64,000 bases of DNA from Kiritimatiellia bacterium (GTDB taxonomy: Bacteria; Verrucomicrobiota; Kiritimatiellia; CAIQIC01; JAGNIJ01), in assembly GCA_018001225.1 (NCBI GenBank), contig JAGNIJ010000007.1, forward strand, positions 1 to 64,000, read 5' to 3'. Made by a program: the position numbers and the translations under genes. Positions 1-9,444 of the stretch are shown here, piece by piece; position 1 is the first letter of the stretch, and every line of letters begins with the position of its first letter. The notes under the pieces were generated by a model, which did no database searches, had not been told where the DNA came from, and was given only the letters and a program-made list of their open reading frames with translations.

Positions 1-788
1 TGGAACCGGCGGTACTCGGGCGTGACGGGCAGCCAGACCAGCACCGGCCGGAACCCCTCCCGCCGCGCCCGCGCGGCGATCCGGTCCAGCCCGCTCCAGT
101 CCGGGCTGAAGGACCACGCCAGTTGCTCCAGCCAGCGAGCCTCGCGCTCGTCGATCGTCCCCTCGAACACGGTCGTTCCGCCCGCTCCCTCTTCCCGGGT
201 CTCTCCGGCGTCCGCCGGGGCCGAGGCCGCCGATCCCCCGCCGCCCTTTCGCCACGCGCGAGCCTTGTCCTTGAGCGACTCCCGCGCCGCGCTCACGCGG
301 CTGATCCGGTCCAGGGACAGGTCGTACCAGCGGCCGTACCAGCGGTACACCCCGGACATGCTCGCGCGGTAGCCGCGGAGGTTGAAGTCGTCCTTCGTGA
401 CGCAGAGCGCGACCAGGTCCGGCCGGAATCCGGCCTCGTCCAGGTAATGCTCCAGCATGGAGGCCGAGCCGGCCGCCGTGCAGGAACCGTGCCGCAGCGA
501 CGCCACGCCGCGGCCCAGTTCCGCGGCGAGCCGGTCCGGGTCGACGCCGTAGGCCAGCGCGCTGTTGCCGAGCAGCCAGACCGGCGCCCGGGACTCCCGG
601 AGCGTGCGGCGCTGTCCCTCCACCAGTTGCTCCAGCGCGCGCCCGTCGGCCAGGCGCCCCGTGCGCAGGCCCCAACCCACCGCGAGCTCGAGGGCGAGCA
701 GGATTCCCGCGCCCAGCAGGACCGCGCGGGACAGCCGCGGGCGCTCCGCGAGGGTGCTAAAACTGAAAATAGATAAAAGGCGTTTCAT
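1..788 (-). CDS. SGNH-like O-acetylation partner protein, C-terminus cut by the window edge
   Basis: The reading frame starts at ATG 788 and stays open to the left edge, so about 262 residues are visible. An N-terminal signal anchor (residues about 15-35, rich in L, A and G) is followed by VWLLGNSALAYGVDP. That resembles the GxS block at the start of the SGNH/AlgJ-like fold found next to MBOAT acyltransferases. The start lies 32 nt inside the end of the MBOAT gene, so the two are translationally coupled. The likely role is to pass acyl groups delivered by the MBOAT protein to an extracytoplasmic polysaccharide. The catalytic Asp-His pair would lie outside the visible part. The family is inferred from one block and the context. 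Confidence 0.7.
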   Translation of the reverse strand, partial: MKRLLSIFSFSTLAERPRLSRAVLLGAGILLALELAVGWGLRTGRLADGRALEQLVEGQRRTLRESRAPVWLLGNSALAYGVDPDRLAAELGRGVASLRHGSCTAAGSASMLEHYLDEAGFRPDLVALCVTKDDFNLRGYRASMSGVYRWYGRWYDLSLDRISRVSAARESLKDKARAWRKGGGGSAASAPADAGETREEGAGGTTVFEGTIDEREARWLEQLAWSFSPDWSGLDRIAARARREGFRPVLVWLPVTPEYRRF

Positions 789-2172
789 TGAGCGGTCTCA
801 AGAACAGGATGGCCGCGGCCAGGGCCGCGTAGGCCAGGCCGCGCGCGATCCACGGCCATTGCAGCAGGCGCTCGTGCGCCCGGGCCCGGTACTGGGGCAG
901 GTCCACGAAAAGCATCAGCGTCGAGAAGAAGGCCACGCGGAACACGGGCCCGAGGTGGAAGGCGGCCCACCCGCCGCGCCCGCCGAGGATGCCGGCGAGA
1001 TACGACCAGGCCGTCCCGAAATCCCGGGCGCGGAAGAAAACCCACGTCAGCAGCACCAGGTGGAAGGTGAAGACCATGCCCGCGAGCCGCTTCCCGAGCG
1101 GCGCCGGCGCGGCGGGGCGGGCCCGGCCCCGGAGGCCCAGCCAGAACTTGTGCGCCGCCAGGTAGAGGCCGTGCAGGCCGCCCCAGACCACGAAGGTCCA
1201 GTTGGCCCCGTGCCAGAGCCCGCCCAGCAGCATGGTGAGCATCAGGTTGCGGTAGGTCTTCCGCGTGCCGCCCCGGTTCCCGCCCAGCGGGATGTACAGG
1301 TAGTCCCGCAGCCACGTGGAGAGCGAGATGTGCCAGCGGCGCCAGAACTCCGTGATGCTGGCGGACAGGTAGGGCTGGTTGAAGTTCTCCATCAGCTCGA
1401 TGCCCATGATCCGCGAGATGCCGCGGGCGATGTCGCTGTACCCGCAGAAATCCCCGTAGATCTGGATCGCGAACAGCCACACGCCGGCGAGCAGCTCGAT
1501 CCACGTGCGCTGCGCGGGCTCGGCGAAGCACCACTCGACGTAGGGCGCCGCCGCGTCCGCGATCGCGATCTTCCGGAAAAATCCCAGCAGGACCAGCAGG
1601 GCGCCCGAGGCGAGCATCCGGCGGGTCACGCGGCGCGGGGCCGCGAACTGCCCCAGCAGGTTCTGGGCGCGCTCGATCGGCCCCGCCACGAGCTGCGGGA
1701 AGTAGCAGACGTACAGGGCGAAATCCAGCAGGCTGCGCGTGGCCCGGATCTGGCCCCGGTACACGTCGATCGTGTAGGCCATCGTCTGGAACGTGTAGAA
1801 CGAGATGCCCACCGGCAGGATGATCTTCAGGGTCGGCAGGTGCGCCTGGAAGCCCAGCGCCGCCAGGAGCGCGGCGGCGGAGTCCACAAAGAAGTTGGCG
1901 TACTTGAAGAAACCCAGGATGCCTAGGTTCCCCGCGAGGCTGGCGAGAAGGAAGACGCGGCGCCGGGCCGGGTGGCGCTCCATCCCCAGGGAGCAGAAGA
2001 AATCGAGGAACGTCGAGATCGCCAGCAGGCTGCAGAAGCGCCAGTCCCACCACCCGTAGAAGAAGTAGCTGGCGACCAGCAGCATGCCGTTCTGCGCCCG
2101 GCGCTCCAGGCTGAAGTAGAGCGCCAGTACGATCGGCAGGAAGATGAAAAAAGCCCCGCTGGTGAAGAGCAT
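757..2172 (-). CDS. MBOAT family membrane O-acyltransferase (AlgI-like)
   Basis: This 471-residue polytopic membrane protein carries the AlgI/DltB-type signature. RRWHISLSTWLRDYLYIPLG sits near residue 290 and GLWHGANWTFVVWG near residue 330, the latter holding the presumed catalytic His. The family transfers acyl groups, usually acetyl, across the membrane to polysaccharides. The ATG at 2172 has AAGGA about 8 nt upstream. The gene lies 5 nt after a glycosyltransferase and overlaps the SGNH-like partner by 32 nt. A three-gene unit (GT4, MBOAT, SGNH-like) that makes and acylates an exopolysaccharide is the simplest reading. The exact acyl donor and acceptor cannot be told from sequence. Confidence 0.93.
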   Translation of the reverse strand: MLFTSGAFFIFLPIVLALYFSLERRAQNGMLLVASYFFYGWWDWRFCSLLAISTFLDFFCSLGMERHPARRRVFLLASLAGNLGILGFFKYANFFVDSAAALLAALGFQAHLPTLKIILPVGISFYTFQTMAYTIDVYRGQIRATRSLLDFALYVCYFPQLVAGPIERAQNLLGQFAAPRRVTRRMLASGALLVLLGFFRKIAIADAAAPYVEWCFAEPAQRTWIELLAGVWLFAIQIYGDFCGYSDIARGISRIMGIELMENFNQPYLSASITEFWRRWHISLSTWLRDYLYIPLGGNRGGTRKTYRNLMLTMLLGGLWHGANWTFVVWGGLHGLYLAAHKFWLGLRGRARPAAPAPLGKRLAGMVFTFHLVLLTWVFFRARDFGTAWSYLAGILGGRGGWAAFHLGPVFRVAFFSTLMLFVDLPQYRARAHERLLQWPWIARGLAYAALAAAILFLRPLNETPFIYFQF

Positions 2173-2177
2173 CGGCG

Positions 2178-3326
2178 CTATCCTTGCGGGCCCCGCCCGG
2201 CAACCCGGAGGAAGAGCGCAATGTATTTGCGCGCGGTCTCCTCCCAGGAATACTCCCGGCAGCGCCGGCGGCCCTTGAGGACCAGGTCCTCCCGCAGGGC
2301 CGGGTCCCGGTGAAGCCGGACCATCGCTTCCTCCAGGCGCGCGGCGTCCCCGCTGGGAAAGATCAGGGCCGCGCCGCCCGCCACCTCCGGCAGAGAGCCG
2401 GCATCCGAGCAGATCACCGGCACGCCGCGGGCCATGGCCTCGAGCAGGGGAAAGCCGAAGCCCTCGATGCGCGACGGCATGATCATGGCCCCGCTGACCC
2501 CGTACAGGGCCTGGATGCAGGCGTCGCTGACCCGGCCCGGCCAGACCGCGTGGCCTTCCAGGCCCAGCGTCGCGATGTCCCGCATGACCTGGTCATGGAA
2601 CTCGCCCTGGGGGCCCGGCATGAGAAGCGGCCAGGGGTCGGGCACCTGCCGGCGATACCCGGCGTAGGCCCGCAGGAGGATGTCCCGGCCCTTGCCCCGG
2701 TAGTCCGTGCGGGCGGGGGAGAAAAAGATCCGGTCGACCTTCAGGCCGATTTCCTGCTCGACCACTTCCGCGGGACGGTCCATGGGCGGGGCCGGCGGCA
2801 GCGGGGAAGGGCCGGGGTGGATGACCTCGGGGTTTTTCACGCGGGGGAACAGCCGCACGAGATCGTCCACCGTGGTCCGGGAGATGCCGGTGAAGGCCGC
2901 GCCCCGGCGCAGGGAGAGGGGCGTCGCGAGGTACTTGCGGTAGACCGTGCGCTTGAAATCGTACTGGTTCCTGACCAGGAAGGCGCCCATGTCGAGGAAC
3001 GTCACCACGGCCGGCACGTTCCACCGGCCCGGGAAATGGGCCCCGCCGCTGGGGATCCAGAACGCGTCGAAACGCCCCCGGTGGATGGCGCGCGCGGATA
3101 GGAACTCCAGCCAGAAGGCCTTCTTGAACTGGTTGTTCAGCCAGGGGACCGGTTCCACCCGGGCGGCCGGCAGGACCTCCCGCAGGACCGCCTCCGCCTC
3201 GGTGTTGCACAGGACGGTCAGTTCCCAGCCGGGGGCCAGCCGCAGGATCGCCTCGAGAGTCTTCTCGACAAACAGTTCGGCCCCGGCCCGCCGCCCGTAG
3301 AGGGTATAGATGGCGCCCAAGCGCAT
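2178..3326 (-). CDS. Family 4 glycosyltransferase
   Basis: About 382 residues with a GT-B fold. The C-terminal half holds PSRIEGFGFPLLEAMARGVP and the later SLPEVAGGAAL block, which form the nucleotide-sugar site of GT4 enzymes. ATG 3326 (MRLGAIYTLYGRRAG) is chosen because the first beta strand begins there; an in-frame ATG at 3362 would add 12 residues unlike the family. There is no clear Shine-Dalgarno sequence at either. It is the first gene of the minus-strand unit with the MBOAT and SGNH-like genes, so it probably builds the glycan that those proteins modify. Donor and linkage are unknown. Confidence 0.88.
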   Translation of the reverse strand: MRLGAIYTLYGRRAGAELFVEKTLEAILRLAPGWELTVLCNTEAEAVLREVLPAARVEPVPWLNNQFKKAFWLEFLSARAIHRGRFDAFWIPSGGAHFPGRWNVPAVVTFLDMGAFLVRNQYDFKRTVYRKYLATPLSLRRGAAFTGISRTTVDDLVRLFPRVKNPEVIHPGPSPLPPAPPMDRPAEVVEQEIGLKVDRIFFSPARTDYRGKGRDILLRAYAGYRRQVPDPWPLLMPGPQGEFHDQVMRDIATLGLEGHAVWPGRVSDACIQALYGVSGAMIMPSRIEGFGFPLLEAMARGVPVICSDAGSLPEVAGGAALIFPSGDAARLEEAMVRLHRDPALREDLVLKGRRRCREYSWEETARKYIALFLRVAGRGPQG

Positions 3327-3369
3327 GGGAGCGTTTATAGCCGAACCCCCGGCCCGCCACAAGGGAGGA

Positions 3370-6171
3370 TCAGGGCAGGGCGACGCGGACCTTGTACAGG
3401 CGCTGGGTGACGTCCGCCGGGGGCGGCTCGGTTTCGCTGCCGTCGTCCACCCAGTTGGTCACCCCGCCGTGCCCGGGGAAGGGCGTCGGGGTCGCGACCT
3501 CCCAGGCGTTGAAGTTGGTCAGGTACCCGGTGTTGTAGAGCACCTCGTACACGCGGCCGGTGTCGGCGAAGAAGGACAGCCGCCCGAATTCAAACAAGCC
3601 GGGCGTGGGTTCCGCGAAGAAGAAGCTGGCCGGCGAATTGGGATCGGTGGCCGCCACGTACTCGCGGTAGTTGTCCACGCCGTCCGCGTCGGGATCGTTC
3701 GTGGCGTTGTACACGTACAGCCCGCCGAACGATTGCTGTTCCCAGGCGTCCGCCACGCCGTCCCCGTCGCTGTCCACCCAGGGGGACCGCCCGATGGCGA
3801 TCGCGGCCGGGTCCGACAGCGCCTGCGCGCCCGTCGAGTCGCGGGCGAGGGCGCGGACGGTGACGCTGCCGACGCCGTAGGCGAGGGTGTCGGCCGCCGC
3901 GACGTAGGGAGCGTTGGTCAAGGCGGCGAAGGGGCGGCCCTCGACCAGGAACACGACCTGCGTGACCGTGCCCGGCGCGTGGCTGGCCGCGGCCTCCAGG
4001 AAGACGTTGCTTCCGAGGACGAAGGCGGCCCCGCCCGTGGGCGAGAGCAGGTGGCACGTGAACGGCGAGTTGCTGACGACGACCGGCACGAGGGCGTGGC
4101 CCTGGGTTTCCGTGGCGGCGCCGTCGCGGGCCACGAGGCGCAGTGTGTGCCGGCCGTTCGGGAGGCCGGCCGTGTCCCACGCGTATTCCGCCTCCAGCGG
4201 GTCCCGGCCCGTCCAGAACGTCAGGGTGCCCTGCGCGGTCAGGACCCGGTAGGAGCGCACGGCATCGTTGAAGACGTATTCTTCGGCGTCGTCAAACTGG
4301 TCCGAGAACGACACTCCGGTGTCGAGGCCGCTGGGGGGGAAGGCGCGGGTGACCTGGTAATCCACGAACAGGTTATAGCCCTCCGGGCCGGGCGTCCGGG
4401 CCTCGAGCGCCATTTCCGTCGGCAGGTAGGTGGTAAACGTCACCGCGCGCACCCCGTTGGTGGCCTGCAGGGCGGCGTTGGAGTTGATCAGGTTCTGCAA
4501 CTGGGCGAGCACGGAGGCGGCGGTCTGCCCCTGCGCCGCGATGACCCGGTTGGTGACGATGACGCCGTTGGTGAGCGTGATCTTGCAGGTCACCGTGTCG
4601 CCCGTGTTGGCCGTGCCGGACACGGATACGTACTCGCGCGCGGGATACGCGCATTCCAGCAGGTTCGGAGACAAGGCCTGGCCCCACACCGACAGCACGG
4701 CGGCCGTGCCGATCGCCGTCTCCGCGCCGCAGGCGATCGCGGAGCCGGCCTGGCCGTAATTGGTGTAGATGAGCTGGAGGCGATCCCCATAGGCCTCGGC
4801 CCGGGCGGCCGTCTGGCTGGCGTTGACGGCGGCGGCGAGCCCGGCCACGGCGGAGTACAGCGTGTCGCCGGCGACGGCGGTGTAGGCGCAGGTCACCCCG
4901 CCCACCATCGCCCGCAGGACGTTGCCGGGCGCCGGCCCGACGTTGGTCAGGGCCGCGGTCCAGAGATCGTCCACGTACAACTCCAGGGCGCGCGCGGGGA
5001 TCCCCGCGGCGTTGGTGGCGGCGGTGACCTGGACGGTGACCACGCCCGAGACCACGGCGTTGCTCGCCGGCGCGCCGACGGACACCCCCGGCGGCCGGGC
5101 GTACGGCGCCGCCAGCGGGTCGCCGACGAACAGGCCCTGGTAGGGATTGGCCACGCTCATCCAGTAGCTCTCCGCCAGGTTGAAGCCTCGGAAATACCAG
5201 AAGTACACCAGGGGATCCGGGAACTTCTCCACGTAGGCGCACGGCTCCGCCACGGTCCCGTAGCTGGCCGCGGCCCCGGCGCGGATCCAGTCCGTGATGG
5301 GCGACTGCCCGCCGCCCGGCTCGGGCAGGCGCCCGCCGAACGAGGTCAGGTGATCCGCAATCGCGCCCGGCCGGTACACGTTGGTGGTCCAGAACCATTC
5401 GGGGTAATTGGAAATGCCGGTCAGGTAGCCCAGCACGTCCTTCCGGTTCGACAGCGCGTTGCTGTAGAACTCGCGGACCTGCGGGAACCCGGTCCAGAAC
5501 CGGCTTAAGAAGTTGAGACGGCTGAAGAGCTTGTAGCGGATGTTCCGCGCGCCGTCGGACGGCGGGTAGAGGAGGTAGATCGTGCCCGTCGGAGCGGAAC
5601 CGTCGGCCAGCTTGCCGTTCTGGATGTTCGTGGCGGACTGGAAAAGCGTCCTGGCGGTGAGCGTCATGGCGAGGTAGAGGTTGGTCCCGCCGTACGTGTC
5701 GCGCCGCGAGAAACCGCGCTCGGCCTGGTAGTAGGCGCTGCGCGTGTTCGTCGGCATGCTGCACGTGGAGGAAATGGTCGGTGCGGCCTTGAAGCCATAG
5801 AAGAGCACGGCCGTGGCGCCCTCGTTGGCGTTGACGCGCGTGGGCAGCTCCTTGCAGAGCACGAGGTAGTCGATCTGGTTGCTCAACCCGTAGTCGGCGA
5901 TGTGCTGCTGCACGCGGGCGACGATGGCCGTCTGGAAAAACTGGTTGGTGGCATCGTACAGGTACGGATCGACCGAGACGCGGCACACGTTGAGCTCCGG
6001 GATCCCGCGGGTCTGGCGGTAGAGCAGGCCGATCTCCTGGGACTCGATGCTCCGGTCGTTGACGATGACCAGGACGTTCTGCGGGCCGCCGCCGGCGGCC
6101 GCCGGCAGGACCGCCAGCGTCCAGGCCAGCAGGATCCCGGCCCGCGCGCGGTGAAGGCGATCGCTCAACAT
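3370..6171 (-). CDS. TIGR03790 family exported protein with C-terminal calcium-repeat and shared C-terminal module
   Basis: 933 residues. A signal peptide (residues 1-26) is followed at once by GGGPQNVLVIVNDRSIESQ, the hallmark start of TIGR03790. That family is uncharacterised and, in published family notes, is found only in genomes with exosortase; an exosortase lies 10 kb away here. The middle holds Ig-like repeats. Near residue 800 there is a DSDGDGVADAWEQ / DPDADGVDNYREY pair of thrombospondin-3-like calcium motifs, and the last 80 residues match the C-terminal module of other secreted proteins here. GGGGAG sits 5-6 nt before the ATG. The next gene upstream is a shorter paralogue. Biochemical role unknown. 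Confidence 0.88.
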   Translation of the reverse strand: MLSDRLHRARAGILLAWTLAVLPAAAGGGPQNVLVIVNDRSIESQEIGLLYRQTRGIPELNVCRVSVDPYLYDATNQFFQTAIVARVQQHIADYGLSNQIDYLVLCKELPTRVNANEGATAVLFYGFKAAPTISSTCSMPTNTRSAYYQAERGFSRRDTYGGTNLYLAMTLTARTLFQSATNIQNGKLADGSAPTGTIYLLYPPSDGARNIRYKLFSRLNFLSRFWTGFPQVREFYSNALSNRKDVLGYLTGISNYPEWFWTTNVYRPGAIADHLTSFGGRLPEPGGGQSPITDWIRAGAAASYGTVAEPCAYVEKFPDPLVYFWYFRGFNLAESYWMSVANPYQGLFVGDPLAAPYARPPGVSVGAPASNAVVSGVVTVQVTAATNAAGIPARALELYVDDLWTAALTNVGPAPGNVLRAMVGGVTCAYTAVAGDTLYSAVAGLAAAVNASQTAARAEAYGDRLQLIYTNYGQAGSAIACGAETAIGTAAVLSVWGQALSPNLLECAYPAREYVSVSGTANTGDTVTCKITLTNGVIVTNRVIAAQGQTAASVLAQLQNLINSNAALQATNGVRAVTFTTYLPTEMALEARTPGPEGYNLFVDYQVTRAFPPSGLDTGVSFSDQFDDAEEYVFNDAVRSYRVLTAQGTLTFWTGRDPLEAEYAWDTAGLPNGRHTLRLVARDGAATETQGHALVPVVVSNSPFTCHLLSPTGGAAFVLGSNVFLEAAASHAPGTVTQVVFLVEGRPFAALTNAPYVAAADTLAYGVGSVTVRALARDSTGAQALSDPAAIAIGRSPWVDSDGDGVADAWEQQSFGGLYVYNATNDPDADGVDNYREYVAATDPNSPASFFFAEPTPGLFEFGRLSFFADTGRVYEVLYNTGYLTNFNAWEVATPTPFPGHGGVTNWVDDGSETEPPPADVTQRLYKVRVALP

Positions 6172-6192
6172 GACGCTCCCCTCTATCCTTAT

Positions 6193-6221
6193 AGTATACC
6201 CGCCGCGGGCCGTTCCATCCA
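6193..6221 (-). promoter_or_regulatory. Putative sigma-70 promoter of the first TIGR03790 gene
   Basis: On the minus strand TGGATG (6221-6216) and TATACT (6198-6193) are 17 nt apart. This places a start site about 15 nt upstream of the ATG at 6171. The -10 is good and the -35 is weak. Confidence 0.45.
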
Positions 6222-6240
6222 GCCTCGGTTTACGGCGCCC

Positions 6241-8319
6241 CTACCGCGCGGGGTCGGCATGGCGGAACACGAGCGGAAGCAGCGCGTGCCCCTGCGTTTG
6301 CACCGCCGTGCCGTCGCGGGCCACGAACCGCAGCGCGTGCGGGCCGGCGGGATGCGCCGCGGTGTCCAGCACGGCTTCCGCCTCCAGCGTTTCCCGCCCG
6401 CAGGCCAGTTGCAGCATCCCGCGGCTGCTCAAGAGGTCGATCGTGTCGCCCAGCCGCCCGCGGTAGGCGACCGGAGGGCCCAGCCCCGTGCCGGCCTGCG
6501 CCGGGAGGATGTGGTATTCGAGCAGCAGGGCCATGCCCGTGGCGCCGGGGCGGCTGGCCTCGAGGGAGAATTCCACCTGCTCGCCCGAGCTTTTTCGGTT
6601 GGCCAGCCGCACGCCCTCCTCGCCGCCCAACAGGGGATCGTCGCGGAGAGCCCGCTCCAGGCGCGCGACGACCGAGGTGGCCGCCTCACCTTCCGCCGCC
6701 GCCACGCGCGCCGTGACCACGGTCCCGGCCGCCACGGTGATCCGGCACTCGACGGCGTCGCCCTCCCGGGCGGGGCCCCGCAGCAGGAGGTACTTGCGCG
6801 CCGGGTACGTGCTGTCCAGGAAGGCCGGCGTCAGGGCGCGGATGCTCAACGCGGGCGGCGGCCCCAGCCCGGCCTCCACGCGCGCCCCGTAGCGCGTGGT
6901 CGCGCCCGGCTTGCCTATGCGCCCGTCCATCAGCACGACCCGGTCGCCGAACGGGATGGCGTTGAGCATGGGGTTCTGCCGCCGGAGGTCCCGCGCGATG
7001 CCGTCGGCCGCGGCACAGAGGTCGTCCGCGGCCCGGAGGATGTACTGGCCGGCGGTGCCGTCCACGTCGACCCATATTTCGTTCCACGCCTTCGGCGTCA
7101 CGTTGGTCAGCGTGGCCGTCCAGAGCTCGTCGAGGTACAGGTCGATGGCCGCGACGGGGCGCTCGGGGGTCCCGACCGCCGTGACCCGAACGGTGACCAC
7201 CCCCGATACCGTCTGGCCGGAAACCGCGCCGGACACCGTGACGAGGGGCGGCCGCGCGTAGGGCGCCATGAGGGGATCGCCCACGAAGAGCCCCTGGTGG
7301 GGATGCGCCACGCTCATCCAGTAGCTCTCGGCGAGATTGAAGCCCCGCGCGTACCACAGGAAGACGAGCGGGTGCGGAAACTTCTCGGGGAAATTGCACG
7401 GTTCGCTGACGGTGCCGTAGCTGGCGGAGGCCCCGGCCCGGATCCAGTCAAACACGGAGCTGTGTCCCATCGACGGCGTGGGCAGCATGCCGCCGAACGA
7501 CGTCAGGTGGTCCGCGATGGCGCCCGGCCGGTACGCGTTGGTGGCCCAGAACCAGTCCGGGTAACTGGAGATGCCGGTCTGGTAGCCCATGACATCGCGG
7601 AGGTTGCCTTGGGCGTTCTGCTCCGCGAAGACCCGGCGCGGGAAGCCTTCCAGGAAGCGCGCCTGGAAATCGAACTCGTCGAAAAGTTTGTACCGGATGT
7701 TCCGGGCGGGGTCGCTGGGCGGCTTGAGCAGGTAGAAGGTGCCGTCGGGCGCCGTGCCGTCGGCGGCGACGGAGCGGTCCACCAGCCGCCGGGTTTCCTC
7801 GGGCGTGGGGGCGGACAGCAGCATGGCCAGGTAGGCCGGCCGGCCGGGCCCGCCCGTCGCGCGCGAAAAGGCCCTTTCCGAGAAGACGTAGGCGTTGCTC
7901 GTGCCGGGGATCAGCGCACACGGGGGGGCGCCCGGCGCGTTCTGGAATCCGAAGGCCAGGGCGGCCGTGATGCTCTCCGAATCGCTCACCCGCGTGGGCG
8001 CGCTCCAGCAGACGGCGAGGAAATCGATCTGGCGGGCCAGTCCCTCGGCCTCGATGTGGGCCTCGATGGGCCGCCGGATGTGCTCTTCGAAGAGGGCGGC
8101 CGGGATGGACGGCTCCGATGACGGCAGGCGAAGGCGGCATAACTGGCGCGGAGCGAGGCCCCGCTTCTCCATGTAGTACCGGCCCGCCTCGACGGACGCG
8201 CGGTCGCGGTCGTTGACCACGACCAGCACGTTCTGCGGGCCTCCGCCCGCGGCCGCGGACAGCGCGGCCCCGACCACCGCCCCGGCCGCGAGCCGGAGCA
8301 TCTGGCGCCCGTGCCTCAT
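6241..8319 (-). CDS. TIGR03790 family exported protein, short paralogue
   Basis: 692 residues, clearly paralogous to the 933-residue neighbour. The signal peptide is followed by GGGPQNVLVVVNDRDRAS. Blocks shared with the neighbour include NIRYKLF, AIADHLTSFGG, the ASYGTVSEPC stretch near residue 305 and NLAESYWMSVAHPHQGLFVG. It stops right after the Ig-like part (VVFRHADPAR) and so lacks the calcium motifs and the C-terminal module. ATG 8319 is used; ATG 8301 (MLRLAAG) is a possible alternative. Function is unknown. The pair looks like an old tandem duplication in which one copy kept the cell-surface tail. Confidence 0.87.
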   Translation of the reverse strand: MRHGRQMLRLAAGAVVGAALSAAAGGGPQNVLVVVNDRDRASVEAGRYYMEKRGLAPRQLCRLRLPSSEPSIPAALFEEHIRRPIEAHIEAEGLARQIDFLAVCWSAPTRVSDSESITAALAFGFQNAPGAPPCALIPGTSNAYVFSERAFSRATGGPGRPAYLAMLLSAPTPEETRRLVDRSVAADGTAPDGTFYLLKPPSDPARNIRYKLFDEFDFQARFLEGFPRRVFAEQNAQGNLRDVMGYQTGISSYPDWFWATNAYRPGAIADHLTSFGGMLPTPSMGHSSVFDWIRAGASASYGTVSEPCNFPEKFPHPLVFLWYARGFNLAESYWMSVAHPHQGLFVGDPLMAPYARPPLVTVSGAVSGQTVSGVVTVRVTAVGTPERPVAAIDLYLDELWTATLTNVTPKAWNEIWVDVDGTAGQYILRAADDLCAAADGIARDLRRQNPMLNAIPFGDRVVLMDGRIGKPGATTRYGARVEAGLGPPPALSIRALTPAFLDSTYPARKYLLLRGPAREGDAVECRITVAAGTVVTARVAAAEGEAATSVVARLERALRDDPLLGGEEGVRLANRKSSGEQVEFSLEASRPGATGMALLLEYHILPAQAGTGLGPPVAYRGRLGDTIDLLSSRGMLQLACGRETLEAEAVLDTAAHPAGPHALRFVARDGTAVQTQGHALLPLVFRHADPAR

Positions 8320-8331
8320 TTCGGTCCCGCC

Positions 8332-8359
8332 AGCATACCCGCCGGCCGCCGCCCTGCAA
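8332..8359 (-). promoter_or_regulatory. Putative promoter of the second TIGR03790 gene
   Basis: TTGCAG (8359-8354) and TATGCT (8337-8332) on the minus strand are separated by 16 nt. The -10 is only about 13 nt from the ATG at 8319, which predicts an almost leaderless message. Confidence 0.45.
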
Positions 8360-8374
8360 CAGGCAAAAACGGCC

Positions 8375-8403
8375 TTGAAAAGACGCCGAAGGCCGGGAAT
8401 AGT
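8375..8403 (+). promoter_or_regulatory. Putative promoter of the radical SAM / glycosyltransferase run
   Basis: TTGAAA (8375-8380) is followed 17 nt later by AATAGT (8398-8403). It lies 24 nt before the ATG at 8427. Confidence 0.4.
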
Positions 8404-8426
8404 CAGGCGGTTCTGGAGACCCCGGC

Positions 8427-9443
8427 ATGCCGCGCAATATTGTCCAGGCGAGCTTGATCACGACGTTCCGGTGCAATGCCCGGTGCGGGATGTGCCATAT
8501 CTGGCAGACCCCGACGAAACCCGAGGAGGAACTGCCGGCGAAGTATTACGAAAAGCTCCCCGAAGGCCTGCGCATCAACGTTACCGGCGGCGAGCCGACC
8601 CTGCGCGAGGACATCGAGGAGATCTTCGCCATCCTGCACCCGAAGGCGGATCTGCTGGAGTTGAGCACGAACGGGTTCTACACGGACCGCGTCGTGCGCC
8701 TCGCGGAAAAGTATCCCGACATCCTCATCCGCGTGAGCCTCGAAGGCCTGCCGGAAACCAACGACCGGCTGCGCGGGACGAAGGACGGGTTCGACCATGC
8801 CCTGCGCACCATGCTGGAGTTGAGGAAAACGAAGTGCCGGAACATCGGGTTTTCCATCGTGATCTCCGACCGCAACGCGGACGACCTGATCCCGCTGTAC
8901 GAGCTGTGCGCCGCGCTGGACGTGGAGTTGGGCAACTCGGTGATGCACAATTCCTGGTACTTCCACAAGACGGACAACGCCATCGCGGACCGGGACAAGG
9001 CCGTGAAACGCGAGACGGAGTTCATCGCCGCGCTGCTGCAGTCCCGCCGCGCGGGGCTCAAGAGCCGGATCAAGGACTACGGCCGCGCCTACTTCAACCG
9101 CAGCATCCTGAACCGGTTCGCCGGCAAGCCGGCCTCCGCCTACCGGCCGCCCTGCGGCGCCGGCACGGATTTCTTCTTCGTGGACCCCTGGGGGAATGTC
9201 ACGCCCTGCAACGGGTCCGCCGAGGAATGGATCATGGGCAATCTCAAGGAGTCCTCCTTCGAGGAGATCATGAATTCCGACAAGGCGCGCGAGATCATGG
9301 CCCGGGTCCGCGGCTGCACGCGCGACTGCTGTTTCATCGTCACCGACCGCCACGACATGGTGCGGCGCCCCTGGAAGCCCATCAGCTGGATCGCGCGCAA
9401 CAAGCTGCGCCTGGCCTTCAAGCTGCCGATCGACGCCTCCTGA
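8427..9443 (+). CDS. Radical SAM protein with SPASM-like C-terminus
   Basis: 338 residues. The CNARCGMC cluster (CX3CX2C, residues about 15-22) binds the SAM-reducing 4Fe-4S centre, and NVTGGEPTLRED is the GGEP SAM-binding motif. The C-terminal third has extra cysteines (PPCGAG, VTPCNGS, CTRDCC) in a SPASM-like order, implying an auxiliary cluster. TGGAG sits 8 nt before the ATG. The next gene, a glycosyltransferase, starts 1 nt after the stop. A second radical SAM protein of similar design follows that one. The substrate is unknown; the setting suggests modification of a sugar, a lipid-linked glycan or an exported protein. Confidence 0.85.
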   Translation: MPRNIVQASLITTFRCNARCGMCHIWQTPTKPEEELPAKYYEKLPEGLRINVTGGEPTLREDIEEIFAILHPKADLLELSTNGFYTDRVVRLAEKYPDILIRVSLEGLPETNDRLRGTKDGFDHALRTMLELRKTKCRNIGFSIVISDRNADDLIPLYELCAALDVELGNSVMHNSWYFHKTDNAIADRDKAVKRETEFIAALLQSRRAGLKSRIKDYGRAYFNRSILNRFAGKPASAYRPPCGAGTDFFFVDPWGNVTPCNGSAEEWIMGNLKESSFEEIMNSDKAREIMARVRGCTRDCCFIVTDRHDMVRRPWKPISWIARNKLRLAFKLPIDAS

Positions 9444-9444
9444 C

